A DNA stretch of 64,000 bases from Viridibacillus arenosi. Lineage in GTDB: Bacteria; Bacillota; Bacilli; Bacillales_A; Planococcaceae. Numbering within the stretch: position 1 is the first letter of the stretch; each line of letters begins with the position of its first letter. This document shows positions 1-7,227 of the stretch, in pieces. The DNA lies in the NCBI RefSeq assembly GCF_001955655.1, contig NZ_MSPW01000012.1, positions 1-64,000 on the forward strand, given 5' to 3'. Position numbers and translations under genes: made by a program. The notes under the pieces were generated by a model that was given only the letters and a program-made list of their open reading frames with translations, had not been told where the DNA came from and did no database searches.

Positions 1-65
1 TAAATCACTCTAACTCCTTGATTTTACTGTATATAAAAAAGCTTGATTATTTTAATCTCCTTATT

Positions 66-84
66 CCACTAAAGCACTCGTTAG
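66..84. repeat. array repeat, lone half-copy (R0)
   Basis: This is a lone B-type half of the composite repeat that recurs to 6.6 kb (CTAAAGCACTCGTTAG on the plus strand). It overlaps the stop codon of the first gene, so the repeat supplies that gene's end. The rest of the element is absent or degenerate between here and position 1. Confidence 0.6.
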
Positions 85-482
85 CTTAAAAAACTTTTTG
101 ATTTTAAATCTATAATATCTACTAACTCATCTATTGTTCCAAAGCACTTTTCGATTTTTGGTAAATGATAAAATGTACTGGTTGTTTCAATGTTATCTAC
201 TTCTTTGTTCGGTGAGTAAAGATAAATATTTTTGTCATTTCCCATAGCAATACCTAATTCAATATGGCTTCCTTTTCCTGCTGGTAATAAAACAACAACA
301 AAATCCGATTCTATTACAGCATTTTTCTCCTTTTGACCTATTACCTTTAGTTCTTCCAATGTTGTTACGTTCTCATTTACAGTCCAGTCATATGTATGGA
401 TAAATCCTTTATTTTTTAACCTTTTACTAACATATCTAACCTGATCTATATTTTTTAAGCTTGATGCAATATAAAATTTCAT
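81..482 (-). CDS. nucleoside 2-deoxyribosyltransferase-like protein
   Basis: The product is 133 aa. It starts with MKFYIASS, a first beta strand typical of the nucleoside 2-deoxyribosyltransferase fold. Later it carries GSHIELGIAMG, which fits the loop and helix that hold the family's catalytic Glu. Known members move deoxyribose between bases or hydrolyse nucleotides, but many relatives are uncharacterised, so the reaction is inferred only from fold. An in-frame ATG lies upstream at 504-506, but an AGAGGAGAG ribosome site sits just before the ATG at 480-482, so that start was chosen. It is the last gene seen of the repeat-separated array, and its stop lies inside a half repeat. Confidence 0.65.
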   Translation of the reverse strand: MKFYIASSLKNIDQVRYVSKRLKNKGFIHTYDWTVNENVTTLEELKVIGQKEKNAVIESDFVVVLLPAGKGSHIELGIAMGNDKNIYLYSPNKEVDNIETTSTFYHLPKIEKCFGTIDELVDIIDLKSKSFLS

Positions 483-521
483 AATTTCTCTCCTCTTTAT
501 TATCATATATGTTACTAACCC

Positions 522-611
522 TTATTCAACTAAACTGCCCCGTTAGTTGAATAAAAAAAAAGCCGCATAAGCAGCTCAACGAACTTTCACTAAAGCACCC
601 CGTTAGTTGAA
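522..611. repeat. composite array repeat R1 with terminator
   Basis: This is a full-length element. An inverted repeat (A part, TTCAACTAA / GTTAGTTGAA around ACTGCCCC) lies at about 524-552. A hairpin follows that reads on the minus strand as AGCTGC-TTAT-GCGGCT plus nine T, a Rho-independent terminator. A half repeat (B part, CACTAAAGCACCCCGTTAG) ends near 611. It lies directly 3' of the minus-strand lipoprotein gene at 648-1142 and should terminate its transcript. Confidence 0.85.
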
Positions 612-647
612 CACGTTTTTGTGGTTTCCGCCTAAAAATCCAATTAT

Positions 648-1142
648 TTAGCGAAGTTCCTCTACCTTTACCTTTAGTTTTATATCCACAGGAAGCCCTT
701 CTTCTTCTACTAGGTAAGATATGACATAAGCGCCTTCAGGGAATCCGTCAAATACCTTCTCATAACTTTCATTACTTTTTAAAACACCATTTGCTACAGT
801 TGTTTCTTTATCTAGATTTTGAATTTTGTATAAAAAGCTTTCAGTACCAGTATTTAATAAGGTTATTTTAAATGGACTATCACCAGAATGAGTAAAATAA
901 GATTTACTTTCACCTATAGGAGACGCTATCTCTTCATCAATCGCAAGAGGATAAAAACCTCTTATTGGTTCTTCTTTCTCCATATCCGTAACATCTAAAA
1001 TAACAGGTTCCTTTTTTACAACTTTTGTTATTTCTTCTGACGCTACTTTTAAAGATGGTTCTTCTGTTTGAGAGGAAAATGCATTACACCCTGATAAAAG
1101 TATAATACAAGTACTTATACAAGCTATTTTATAATTTCTCAT
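648..1142 (-). CDS. uncharacterised lipoprotein
   Basis: The product is 164 aa with a short basic N terminus, a hydrophobic stretch and the lipobox LLSGC (Cys19). It is therefore expected to be exported and lipid-anchored on the outer face of the membrane. The mature part begins with a charged linker rich in Glu and Lys. The rest, from about residue 65, alternates short strands in the manner of a beta-sandwich. No family was recognised. The ribosome site AGGAGAAG precedes the ATG closely. It is a single-gene transcription unit of the cassette-like array, followed by repeat R1. Confidence 0.75.
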   Translation of the reverse strand: MRNYKIACISTCIILLSGCNAFSSQTEEPSLKVASEEITKVVKKEPVILDVTDMEKEEPIRGFYPLAIDEEIASPIGESKSYFTHSGDSPFKITLLNTGTESFLYKIQNLDKETTVANGVLKSNESYEKVFDGFPEGAYVISYLVEEEGLPVDIKLKVKVEELR

Positions 1143-1265
1143 AACTTCTCCTATTCGAATGGTTAATTGTTATAATAATACCATAAATTACAGGTTGTTA
1201 AGTGTAAATTCGACATATCCCACTTAATTTGACTACGGATAATTATTGTTGTAAATTACATTTCC

Positions 1266-1359
1266 TTCTTCAACTATCCTGCTTCGTTAGTTGAAGAAGA
1301 AAAAAGAGCTTTCTGAACAGCTCATAGAGCTTCTACTAAAGCACCCGTTAGTACAATAA
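1266..1359. repeat. composite array repeat R2 with terminator
   Basis: An inverted repeat TTCTTCAACTA ... TAGTTGAAGAA spans about 1267-1299. It is followed by the hairpin GAGCT-TTCTGAAC-AGCTC with a T-rich run on the minus strand (terminator), then the B half CTAAAGCACCCGTTAG. It has the same part order as R1, R5 and R9. It lies 22 bases downstream of the zinc-ribbon gene. Confidence 0.85.
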
Positions 1360-1380
1360 GAAATTTACTTTATTAGCCGT

Positions 1381-1575
1381 TTATTTGAATTCTTTATAAT
1401 TATCTATATAGAACGCAACATAACCGCAATTCGGACAAACAGACGCTTTTGGTTTTTCAGACACTTTGTTGAACAGTCCTTTACCCTTTTTAAATATTTT
1501 TATTCCATACATAACACCTTCAACATTAACGCCACAATCTTTAACCATTTCACTTTGACATTGATTGCATTTCAA
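1381..1575 (-). CDS. small zinc-ribbon protein
   Basis: The product is 64 aa with two CxxC knuckles, CNQC at the N terminus and CPNC near residue 47, so a single zinc-binding ribbon is expected. Such short proteins are often annotated as nucleic-acid-binding, but no target can be inferred. The frame extends four codons upstream to a GTG. However, AAAGGTGG lies at ideal distance from the TTG at 1573-1575, giving MKCNQC as the N terminus, and this start is preferred. It is a single-gene unit flanked by repeats R2 and R3. Confidence 0.7.
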   Translation of the reverse strand: MKCNQCQSEMVKDCGVNVEGVMYGIKIFKKGKGLFNKVSEKPKASVCPNCGYVAFYIDNYKEFK

Positions 1576-1649
1576 CTTGAAAACCACCTTTAATTTTTTA
1601 AATGCTTATATATAGAGATATAGACAACATTATTAAACTCCCATAACAT

Positions 1650-1682
1650 ACTTGTTCAACTAACCTGCCCCGTTAGTTCAAG
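1650..1682. repeat. array repeat R3 (inverted-repeat part only)
   Basis: This is an A-type inverted repeat, TTGTTCAACTAAC-CTGCCCC-GTTAGTTCAA, without the terminator hairpin or B half. It lies about 14 bases downstream of the membrane-protein gene at 1697-2416. Confidence 0.85.
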
Positions 1683-1696
1683 AAGAACTTTTGTTT

Positions 1697-2416
1697 CTAA
1701 ATAAAGCGATATTTACGTGAAGATTGCGTGATAACCAAAAGAATCGTTAACCCAACAATGAGATACCAAATTATATTAGAAGGAAAAATGAACATTAATA
1801 CACCAAATAAAATAGCTGTTAAAGAGCTAACTGTAATTGATTGTACACTCGTAATTTTATCTTGAATTAAATAATATAAAGTAAGTGGTAGTGCTAACGT
1901 AAATATAGGAATATAAATTGTTACTATAGATGTTTTAAATAAGCATATTGAAAGTACTGCTATTATAAAACCTATTGACGTAGAAAGTGTTCTTCCTACA
2001 AATGCTTTACCCGAAAAGTAGCCATATAGTAGTACAAACATAATTGATAAAATACCACAAATTCCCGTTATTGAAACAAATGAATATCCCATGATGAAAG
2101 CCGATATGGAAAGACAAACTAACGAAATACAAGGAAACAGCAATATTAAAGGATTTTGCTCTTTTCCCATATTCATTACATTTGTAAAACCTACAAGAAA
2201 TAATAAGGAAAATGGGATAGTCAAATACCCTAATTCTATATAATTACCATAAATTAGATTAAAATAACTAATCTCAAGTTTACCGACTATTATTATTACA
2301 AGTGCCGCACCAATTTGACCAAGCAACATCCAAATGCTTGATAATTTTAATGCTTGAGTGAGCTTAGTTGTAATTACAATTAATACCAGACCCATAATTA
2401 AAGCTAAATATAACAA
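1697..2416 (-). CDS. TagO/WecA-like membrane protein lacking catalytic motifs
   Basis: The product is 239 aa with about eight membrane segments. It aligns by eye with the central and C-terminal part of the polyisoprenyl-phosphate GlcNAc-1-phosphate transferases (TagO/WecA). Examples are GQIGAALVIIIVG, the ELGYLTIPFSLLFLVGFTN stretch, and KAFVGRTLSTSIGF in place of the family's KVFMGDTGSLFLGF. The catalytic DD motif, the NLIDGLDGLA motif and the GDTG motif are all missing or changed (NVMNMGKEQNP, GRTLST), and the N-terminal third is absent. It is therefore probably not an active transferase. The start is TTG with a strong AAGGAGGG site. It is a single gene between repeats R3 and R4. Confidence 0.6.
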   Translation of the reverse strand: MLYLALIMGLVLIVITTKLTQALKLSSIWMLLGQIGAALVIIIVGKLEISYFNLIYGNYIELGYLTIPFSLLFLVGFTNVMNMGKEQNPLILLFPCISLVCLSISAFIMGYSFVSITGICGILSIMFVLLYGYFSGKAFVGRTLSTSIGFIIAVLSICLFKTSIVTIYIPIFTLALPLTLYYLIQDKITSVQSITVSSLTAILFGVLMFIFPSNIIWYLIVGLTILLVITQSSRKYRFI

Positions 2417-2531
2417 ACTTTTCCCTCCTTAATATTTTTAAACTGCCCCAGAGTTGAAGATTCAGATAACGGCATTATCCAAATTGAATTATACAGTATA
2501 TGGGAGAAGTAATGCAGATTCTATCGTTTTA

Positions 2532-2565
2532 CTTGTTCAACTAACCTGCCCCTTTAGTTGAATAA
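2532..2565. repeat. array repeat R4 (inverted-repeat part)
   Basis: This is an A-type inverted repeat, TTGTTCAACTAAC-CTGCCCC-TTTAGTTGAATAA. A weak relic of the B half may lie at about 2735-2761 (CTAAAGCTCCCTTTGCTTTAAGTGAA), just after the stop of the next gene. If so, the element was split by about 170 bases of unrelated sequence. Confidence 0.75.
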
Positions 2566-2774
2566 CTAAGTTTTATTTTACCATTATTATCCACCTAACA
2601 GTTTGGAAAATATGAATATTTTATCTGTGGTAAATGAAAATAACCCCGCTAAATGCGGAGCTATTTGAGTATTTGATTGCGTGATTCAAACGGAACAGCT
2701 TAACTGAAACGGTTTTTTCTTTTTGAAAATTTCACCTAAAGCTCCCTTTGCTTTAAGTGAACATACTAAAAACA

Positions 2775-3221
2775 TTATAATTGTTTTTCAGCGCACTGTT
2801 TCAATGCCTTCATTTGTTTCTCTAAACCTTTTTTCATAAATACACGAAAAAGGATACTTAATATCTTTCCTGAAACAGTATTAGCTGTTAATTCTTCTGA
2901 AATATAAAGAATACTGGAATTAGGACTAATTTTTTGAAGGTTATATGAAACATTGATTAAGAAAGTAGGATGATTCATTTGAATACTTATTCTATTATTT
3001 TTATTGTATTCAGTAACTTGTCCTTCATACTCTTGAATACGGTTTCCTTCTCTTAACTTTTGTTTAAACTTCACACCAACCGGATTACTAATATCAAACT
3101 TCGTTAAATACTCAGTTCCTTCTAATCCTGTCATCCATTCTTTTTGTTTATCATTATCTTCTAAGTAAGAGAATACTACCTCAATAGGGGCTTGAATCTC
3201 CGTTTGACTTTTTATTAACAA
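2775..3221 (-). CDS. SRPBCC (START/polyketide-cyclase-like) family protein
   Basis: The product is 148 aa with the helix-grip fold pattern of SRPBCC proteins. The N-terminal strand SQTEIQAPIEVVFSYLEDND is typical of the family, with long beta strands following and a C-terminal amphipathic helix. Such proteins bind hydrophobic ligands in a central cavity. No ligand can be assigned. An upstream ATG at 3252-3254 is open, but TTGGAGGT sits 9 bases before the TTG at 3219-3221, so that start is chosen. It is a single gene in the repeat array. Confidence 0.75.
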   Translation of the reverse strand: MLIKSQTEIQAPIEVVFSYLEDNDKQKEWMTGLEGTEYLTKFDISNPVGVKFKQKLREGNRIQEYEGQVTEYNKNNRISIQMNHPTFLINVSYNLQKISPNSSILYISEELTANTVSGKILSILFRVFMKKGLEKQMKALKQCAEKQL

Positions 3222-3402
3222 TGTTTTGTACCTCCAATTATCAGCAGTGGTCATTATCGAATGCTACCATCTTCATGATTTGTAATAGTCCCTTCGACAT
3301 CGAAAAAAACAATTTTACAACTTTTATAACCCCTAAAAATCTCCCTATAAAGTTCTATAATAGTAGTTGCTTATCTAATATTCGCTCTCCCTACAAAGAA
3401 TC

Positions 3403-3496
3403 CTTCTTCAGCTAACCTGCCCCGTTAGTTGAATAAAAAAAGAGCTGTCTAAACAACTCAAAGATCTTCTACTAAAGTACCGTTTAGTACAATAAG
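3403..3496. repeat. composite array repeat R5 with terminator
   Basis: Full-length element: inverted repeat TTCAGCTAAC-CTGCCCC-GTTAGTTGAA, a GAGCTGTCTAAACAACTC hairpin followed on the minus strand by seven T, then a B half CTACTAAAGTACCGTTTAGTAC. It lies between the SRPBCC gene and the peptidyl-prolyl isomerase gene. Confidence 0.85.
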
Positions 3497-3591
3497 AATA
3501 AATGGAACTATTTTATTAATTCTTCTCCTATCAAAATTCGAAATAGGTTAATCGAATCTATCTTTGTTAATTTCACAAATCTTGTTTCACT

Positions 3592-3649
3592 CAAAAGAAA
3601 ACCCTCCCATACAATTGTTTACAGCAGAATAGCCTAATTCAGGGAGGGA
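3592..3649 (-). terminator. terminator of the peptidyl-prolyl isomerase gene
   Basis: On the minus strand CCCTCCC pairs with GGGAGGG across a loop of about 33 bases, and the second arm runs into TTTTCTTTT. It lies just after the stop at 3665. Confidence 0.6.
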
Positions 3650-3664
3650 AATCTATTCAATTTA

Positions 3665-4312
3665 TTATTTTTGCACTTCTGGCTTTGGATAATCGAAGCC
3701 TTTCGTATCCACTTCAACCTTTTTCATTTTTTGTTCTTTCAATGGTTTATCGGATTCATTGCGCTCCGCATTAACGATTTCATCAACAACGTCCATACCT
3801 TCTGTTACCTTACCAAATGCCGCATACTCGCCATCCAATTGTTCAGAAGTATCTACCATGATGAAGAATTGTGAGCCTGCAGAGTTTGGATCCTGTGAAC
3901 GTGCTATTGATACGACACCACGATCGTGCTTTAAATTATTTTCAAAGCCATTTGATAAGAATTCGCCTTTAATCGCATAATCAGGCCCTCCCGTACCATT
4001 TCCAGTTGGGTCGCCACCTTGCACCATAAATCCAGGGATAACTCGATGGAAAATCAAGCCATCATAGAAACCTTCTTTTACTAATGATACAAAATTCGCA
4101 ACCGTATTTGGTGCTACTTCTGGATATAATTCCATGACGATTTTTTTATCATTTTCCATCGTAATTGTCACAATAGGTTTTTCCTTTACCTCAGAAGCAT
4201 AGTTCGGTGTATCCTTCTTCTTTTCAACATCTTTTGATGCACCACAGCCTGTTAAAGCAACTACAGCTAATACGCTAAGCACTATATACGCTAATTTCGA
4301 CTTTGCAACCAT
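3665..4312 (-). CDS. cyclophilin-type peptidyl-prolyl cis-trans isomerase lipoprotein
   Basis: The product is 215 aa with a signal peptide ending in the lipobox ALTGC, so it is anchored outside the cell. The cyclophilin domain starts near residue 45. It shows FHRVIPGFMVQGGDPTGNG with the catalytic Arg and the Phe/Met/Gln pocket residues, followed by GSQFFI. It should speed Xaa-Pro isomerisation during folding of exported proteins. The frame opens at a GTG (4331-4333), but the ATG giving MVAKSK has a GGGGGATA site about ten bases upstream. Unlike its neighbours it has its own terminator as well as repeat R5 downstream, so it may be a resident gene into which the array has grown. Confidence 0.88.
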   Translation of the reverse strand: MVAKSKLAYIVLSVLAVVALTGCGASKDVEKKKDTPNYASEVKEKPIVTITMENDKKIVMELYPEVAPNTVANFVSLVKEGFYDGLIFHRVIPGFMVQGGDPTGNGTGGPDYAIKGEFLSNGFENNLKHDRGVVSIARSQDPNSAGSQFFIMVDTSEQLDGEYAAFGKVTEGMDVVDEIVNAERNESDKPLKEQKMKKVEVDTKGFDYPKPEVQK

Positions 4313-4569
4313 CTCTCTATATCCCCCAGTCACATGATTCTTTTCTTAAAAACTATATCATAGAAGACTAGAAAAAGAATACATGAACTAGAATTCATAA
4401 AGAACTGGGGTAAACGTAGCACATGAGAATTTATCGCATATCAATAAGCATCCGAAGTAAAAAAACCACACGTACTTATGATACAGTTCACCTAAACTAA
4501 TATTAAACTGTAGTACTGCTTTTTCCTTGACCATCTATCTCTATTGTTAAATGATAGAACATACACTTT

Positions 4570-4636
4570 CTTCATATATCATGCCCCTTTAGTTGAAGAA
4601 GAAAAAGAGTTGCCTAAGCAACTCCTTTAGCTTTAA
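4570..4636. repeat. array repeat R6 with terminator
   Basis: The right arm of the inverted repeat (ATGCCCCTTTAGTTGAAG) is followed by the perfect hairpin GAGTTGC-CTAA-GCAACTC, with TTTTTC on the minus strand. The left arm and B half are degenerate. The hairpin is the likely terminator of the NIPSNAP gene, which ends 20 bases away. Confidence 0.7.
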
Positions 4637-4643
4637 CGTATAT

Positions 4644-4949
4644 TCACTTAAATACTGGGCGCATAAAACTTCTCTCATAACTTAAAATACATTTAGTATC
4701 TTCTGCAAATTTAAATGCTACTTGACATTCTTCATCCAATGCCATTTTCACCCGGTACTCTTCGTATGCTGTTAAACTTGGGAAAGTGAAGAAGGCATAA
4801 GCAATATTATTAGCACCCTCATGCGGAAGAAAATAGCCATGATGTGTACCACCTAATTTATTTACAAGTGGAATCCACATCTTACCGTATTCTTCAAATT
4901 CATTTACTTTATAAGGGTCAATAACATACTTCAAATAACATGTAACCAT
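4644..4949 (-). CDS. NIPSNAP family protein
   Basis: The product is 101 aa. The pattern YLKYVIDPYKVNEFEEY, followed by a Gly-Gly-rich centre and FTFPSLTAYEEYR, matches the small ferredoxin-like NIPSNAP family, dimeric alpha/beta barrel proteins of unclear function. The start is ATG with a strong AAGGAGGG site. It is a single-gene unit. Repeat R6 follows its stop, and R7 lies upstream beyond its start. Confidence 0.8.
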   Translation of the reverse strand: MVTCYLKYVIDPYKVNEFEEYGKMWIPLVNKLGGTHHGYFLPHEGANNIAYAFFTFPSLTAYEEYRVKMALDEECQVAFKFAEDTKCILSYERSFMRPVFK

Positions 4950-4987
4950 TTTTTCCCTCCTTAAATCTTTTTTTCATCATAACATAT

Positions 4988-5067
4988 ACTTCAACTAAAC
5001 TGCCCCGTTAGTTCAATAAGAAAAAAGCTTCACTCCTTCTTGAAGTAAAGCCCCGTTAGTTGAATAA
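4988..5067. repeat. composite array repeat R7
   Basis: Inverted repeat TTCAACTAAA-CTGCCCC-GTTAGTTCAA, then a short CTTCA...TGAAG hairpin with a T-rich run on the minus strand, then a B half (AAAGCCCCGTTAGTTGAA). It lies between the NIPSNAP start and the small plus-strand gene. Confidence 0.8.
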
Positions 5068-5299
5068 TCACCTTTTCTTTTATTGCAAATTTGGGTCGTA
5101 ATATTCACCACTTATAAAAATTTCATCTTTACCACTAAAAGTCTACTTGCCGTTTTCATATGTTATCTATCCAATTTGTTACGCAAAATGTCCGAATTGA
5201 CTATCAATTCCTATCCTCAATCGACTAGATATAGATTGCTTTTAATTTATCCTTACTAACCGTATAATTAAGAAACTATTTGAAAAGGAGGTTAAAAAA

Positions 5300-5473
5300 A
5301 TGAAACATAATCCTTTGCATCAATGGCAAAAAGACCATAATAAACGGGTAATAGATTTCCATAAAAATCACGCGTTAGAATTAGAACATAGTGAAAATGG
5401 GAACGGGTTGTTAGCTAAATGGGAAAGATTTGTCTACAACAAAGGAAAAGCTCTTTTTAAAGCTGTCAAATAA
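5300..5473 (+). CDS. small basic protein, 57 aa
   Basis: ATG at 5300 follows AAAAGGAGG by eight bases, and the frame runs 57 codons to TAA. The N-terminal half is rich in His, Asn and Lys (MKHNPLHQWQKDHNKR) and the C-terminal half is amphipathic. No transmembrane stretch or known family was recognised. A good terminator follows. It is the only plus-strand gene in the repeat array. A real gene is supported by the near-consensus ribosome site plus terminator, not by homology. Confidence 0.7.
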   Translation: MKHNPLHQWQKDHNKRVIDFHKNHALELEHSENGNGLLAKWERFVYNKGKALFKAVK

Positions 5474-5486
5474 ACTTTTATAAATT

Positions 5487-5516
5487 AACTGTTCCTTTTT
5501 AGGACAGTTCTTTTTT
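5487..5516 (+). terminator. terminator of the 57-aa gene
   Basis: AACTGTTCC pairs with GGACAGTT (one mismatch), followed by CTTTTTT. It lies 14 bases after the stop codon. Confidence 0.8.
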
Positions 5517-5587
5517 GATTTTTGACGTATGAATTGATATGTGATTTGTTTCAATGCGCCATAAAAAGAATGGAGTTCTCATATCTT

Positions 5588-5620
5588 TTGTTCAACTAAC
5601 CTACCCCGTTAGTTCAATAA
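5588..5620. repeat. array repeat R8 (inverted-repeat part only)
   Basis: TTGTTCAACTAAC-CTACCCC-GTTAGTTCAATAA, ending five bases before the stop codon of the acetyltransferase at 5625. No hairpin or B half follows. Confidence 0.85.
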
Positions 5621-5624
5621 AAAA

Positions 5625-6455
5625 TCACTCAAAAAGGAAATAATACCCTATATAATTAAATACATTTCTGAATCCTATATTTTCTGCAACTGCAATAGAC
5701 GGCTTATTCACTTCCATACAATCCCAATACGGAACCAGATTACTCTCCAAGCAATCTTTTACAACACTATGGGCTAATTTTTGAGCTAATTTTTTTCCTT
5801 GATGCTCCTCTAAGGTTTCAATACCTATACAGTGTACATTTCCAACAACAAAACCTGAAAAACAAACACTTACAATTTCATTTTTGTAAACAATACAATA
5901 ACCAATACCATCACCAAAGAAACTCTCAGGTGAAGCCCAAAACTCTAAAATTTTGGAGTGTAAAAATTCAATGTTTATTATTGGACCATCATTATTATCA
6001 AAGAAAGTATCGGAGATTTTTACAACTTCATATCCTTGTTCAATAGCAGGTTCATTGCTAGCTTTATAATCAACTTTATGTACCTCATAAACCCTCTGAT
6101 TCCAGCTTCCTAACTTACGATGTTCAAACACTTTTTCGATAGTCTTATTCCATTTTATGTGGTTACCAATTCCTTCAAAGCAATTTAATCGGACTTTCTT
6201 TGCTTCTGGTATGATTACTCTATCAATAAAATTGTTTAATTCATTATTAAACGCTTCATTTTCTGCATTTCCAATAAAGAGAAATCCATCATTATTCCCT
6301 AACCAAACGAATCCAGAGGTAGGGGAAACGCTATCATCTACAAATACACGACCAGGATTAACTCCTTCGATTACCGCTATTATTTCCAATTGCCCCTTCT
6401 CATTAACTATACCTCTACACTTATAAAAATCACTTTTATTTAATTCAGAAATCAT
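5625..6455 (-). CDS. GNAT acetyltransferase, ZmaR-like family
   Basis: The product is 276 aa. The C-terminal half carries the acetyl-CoA-binding part of the GNAT fold (IGIETLEEHQGKKLAQKLA) and a late motif NKPSIAVAENIGF. The N-terminal half resembles the GNA family that includes the zwittermicin resistance protein ZmaR. The family acetylates small amines, but the substrate here is unknown. The frame opens at 6479, but GGGAGGAG stands nine bases before the ATG at 6453-6455, which gives MISELNKSD. It is a single gene between repeats R8 and R9. Confidence 0.75.
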   Translation of the reverse strand: MISELNKSDFYKCRGIVNEKGQLEIIAVIEGVNPGRVFVDDSVSPTSGFVWLGNNDGFLFIGNAENEAFNNELNNFIDRVIIPEAKKVRLNCFEGIGNHIKWNKTIEKVFEHRKLGSWNQRVYEVHKVDYKASNEPAIEQGYEVVKISDTFFDNNDGPIINIEFLHSKILEFWASPESFFGDGIGYCIVYKNEIVSVCFSGFVVGNVHCIGIETLEEHQGKKLAQKLAHSVVKDCLESNLVPYWDCMEVNKPSIAVAENIGFRNVFNYIGYYFLFE

Positions 6456-6516
6456 ACGATATTTCTCCTCCCTATACATTTCTAATCTAACTCTACCATA
6501 ATTAACAATATATCCC

Positions 6517-6606
6517 TTGTTAAACTAAACTGCCCCGTTAGTTGTATAAAAAAAGAGCTGTCTGAACAGCTCAACTATATTGTACTAAAGCACTCGTTAG
6601 TTGATG
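6517..6606. repeat. composite array repeat R9 with terminator
   Basis: Inverted repeat TAAACTAAA-CTGCCCC-GTTAGTTGTA, then the perfect hairpin GAGCTGT-CTGA-ACAGCTC followed on the minus strand by seven T, then the B half GTACTAAAGCACTCGTTAGTTGA. It is the right-most copy. None was found from here to 64 kb. Confidence 0.88.
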
Positions 6607-6648
6607 TTAGGAAACGAATAGTACATTGCACAACTTCACTATAAGATA

Positions 6649-6954
6649 TTACTCAACTAATTCAACAGTAAGAGTAGAAATACCAATTGGTGCTGTTTCT
6701 CGTATAGTACCATCGTAACCGACTTTCACCTTATCACCAACCTGAAATGTTTCATCAGGATTCTTTGCAAGATTTACAGCAATTATTCCATAAACTGCAT
6801 ACTCTTCATCTTCAGATACATAAACTACGGCACTCTGTCCATTAATCTCTTCAATCACTCCTGTAAAAGTTGCTTTTATTTCACTCTCCGACCATACAAA
6901 TAATAAACTGCCGCATAGTAGAAATGTAAAAATCAAAAGAAATTTAATTTTCAA
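6649..6954 (-). CDS. exported small protein, DUF3221-like
   Basis: The product is 101 aa with a signal peptide or N-terminal membrane anchor (MKIKFLLIFTFLLCGSLLFV). The mature part has a small beta-barrel pattern: a strand ATFTGVIEEINGQSAVVYV and later FQVGDKVKVGYDG. This resembles short exported Bacillus proteins of the DUF3221 type. The function is unknown. The frame opens at an ATG at 6994-6996 with a weak site, whereas GAAGGATGA stands at good distance from the TTG at 6952-6954 and gives a normal signal peptide. It is the first gene of the repeat array in transcription order. Confidence 0.6.
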   Translation of the reverse strand: MKIKFLLIFTFLLCGSLLFVWSESEIKATFTGVIEEINGQSAVVYVSEDEEYAVYGIIAVNLAKNPDETFQVGDKVKVGYDGTIRETAPIGISTLTVELVE

Positions 6955-7102
6955 AATACAGTCATCCTTCAAAACAATATTTTTTTCATTCTTCACTGAT
7001 TAATTCTACAAATAGAATAAAAAATCTTTCGTACATTGATATATATTCATTTTTATCTGTTTCATCACAATCTCCATAGTGATATTATCATAAATTCCCA
7101 AC

Positions 7103-7134
7103 AAAAAACCCACCTCTAAAAATCTATAGAGGTG
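7103..7134 (-). terminator. terminator of the ABC importer operon
   Basis: On the minus strand CACCTCTA pairs with TAGAGGTG, and the second arm runs into GGTTTTTTG. It lies about 95 bases after the stop of the permease gene. Confidence 0.75.
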
Positions 7135-7227
7135 AGATGTTTATAATCAAACTTTATTACAAATTATCAAACTTTTTTACAAAGATACAGCTACCTCTCA
7201 TTTTTTGTGGGAAATGAATATATCTAC

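Noticed and set aside
522-6606. Array repeats as true integron attC sites
   Set aside because: The core is CTAAC/GTTAG, close to but not fitting RYYYAAC/GTTRRRY. No integron integrase is in the window and the hairpins include a transcription terminator, so only an analogy is claimed.
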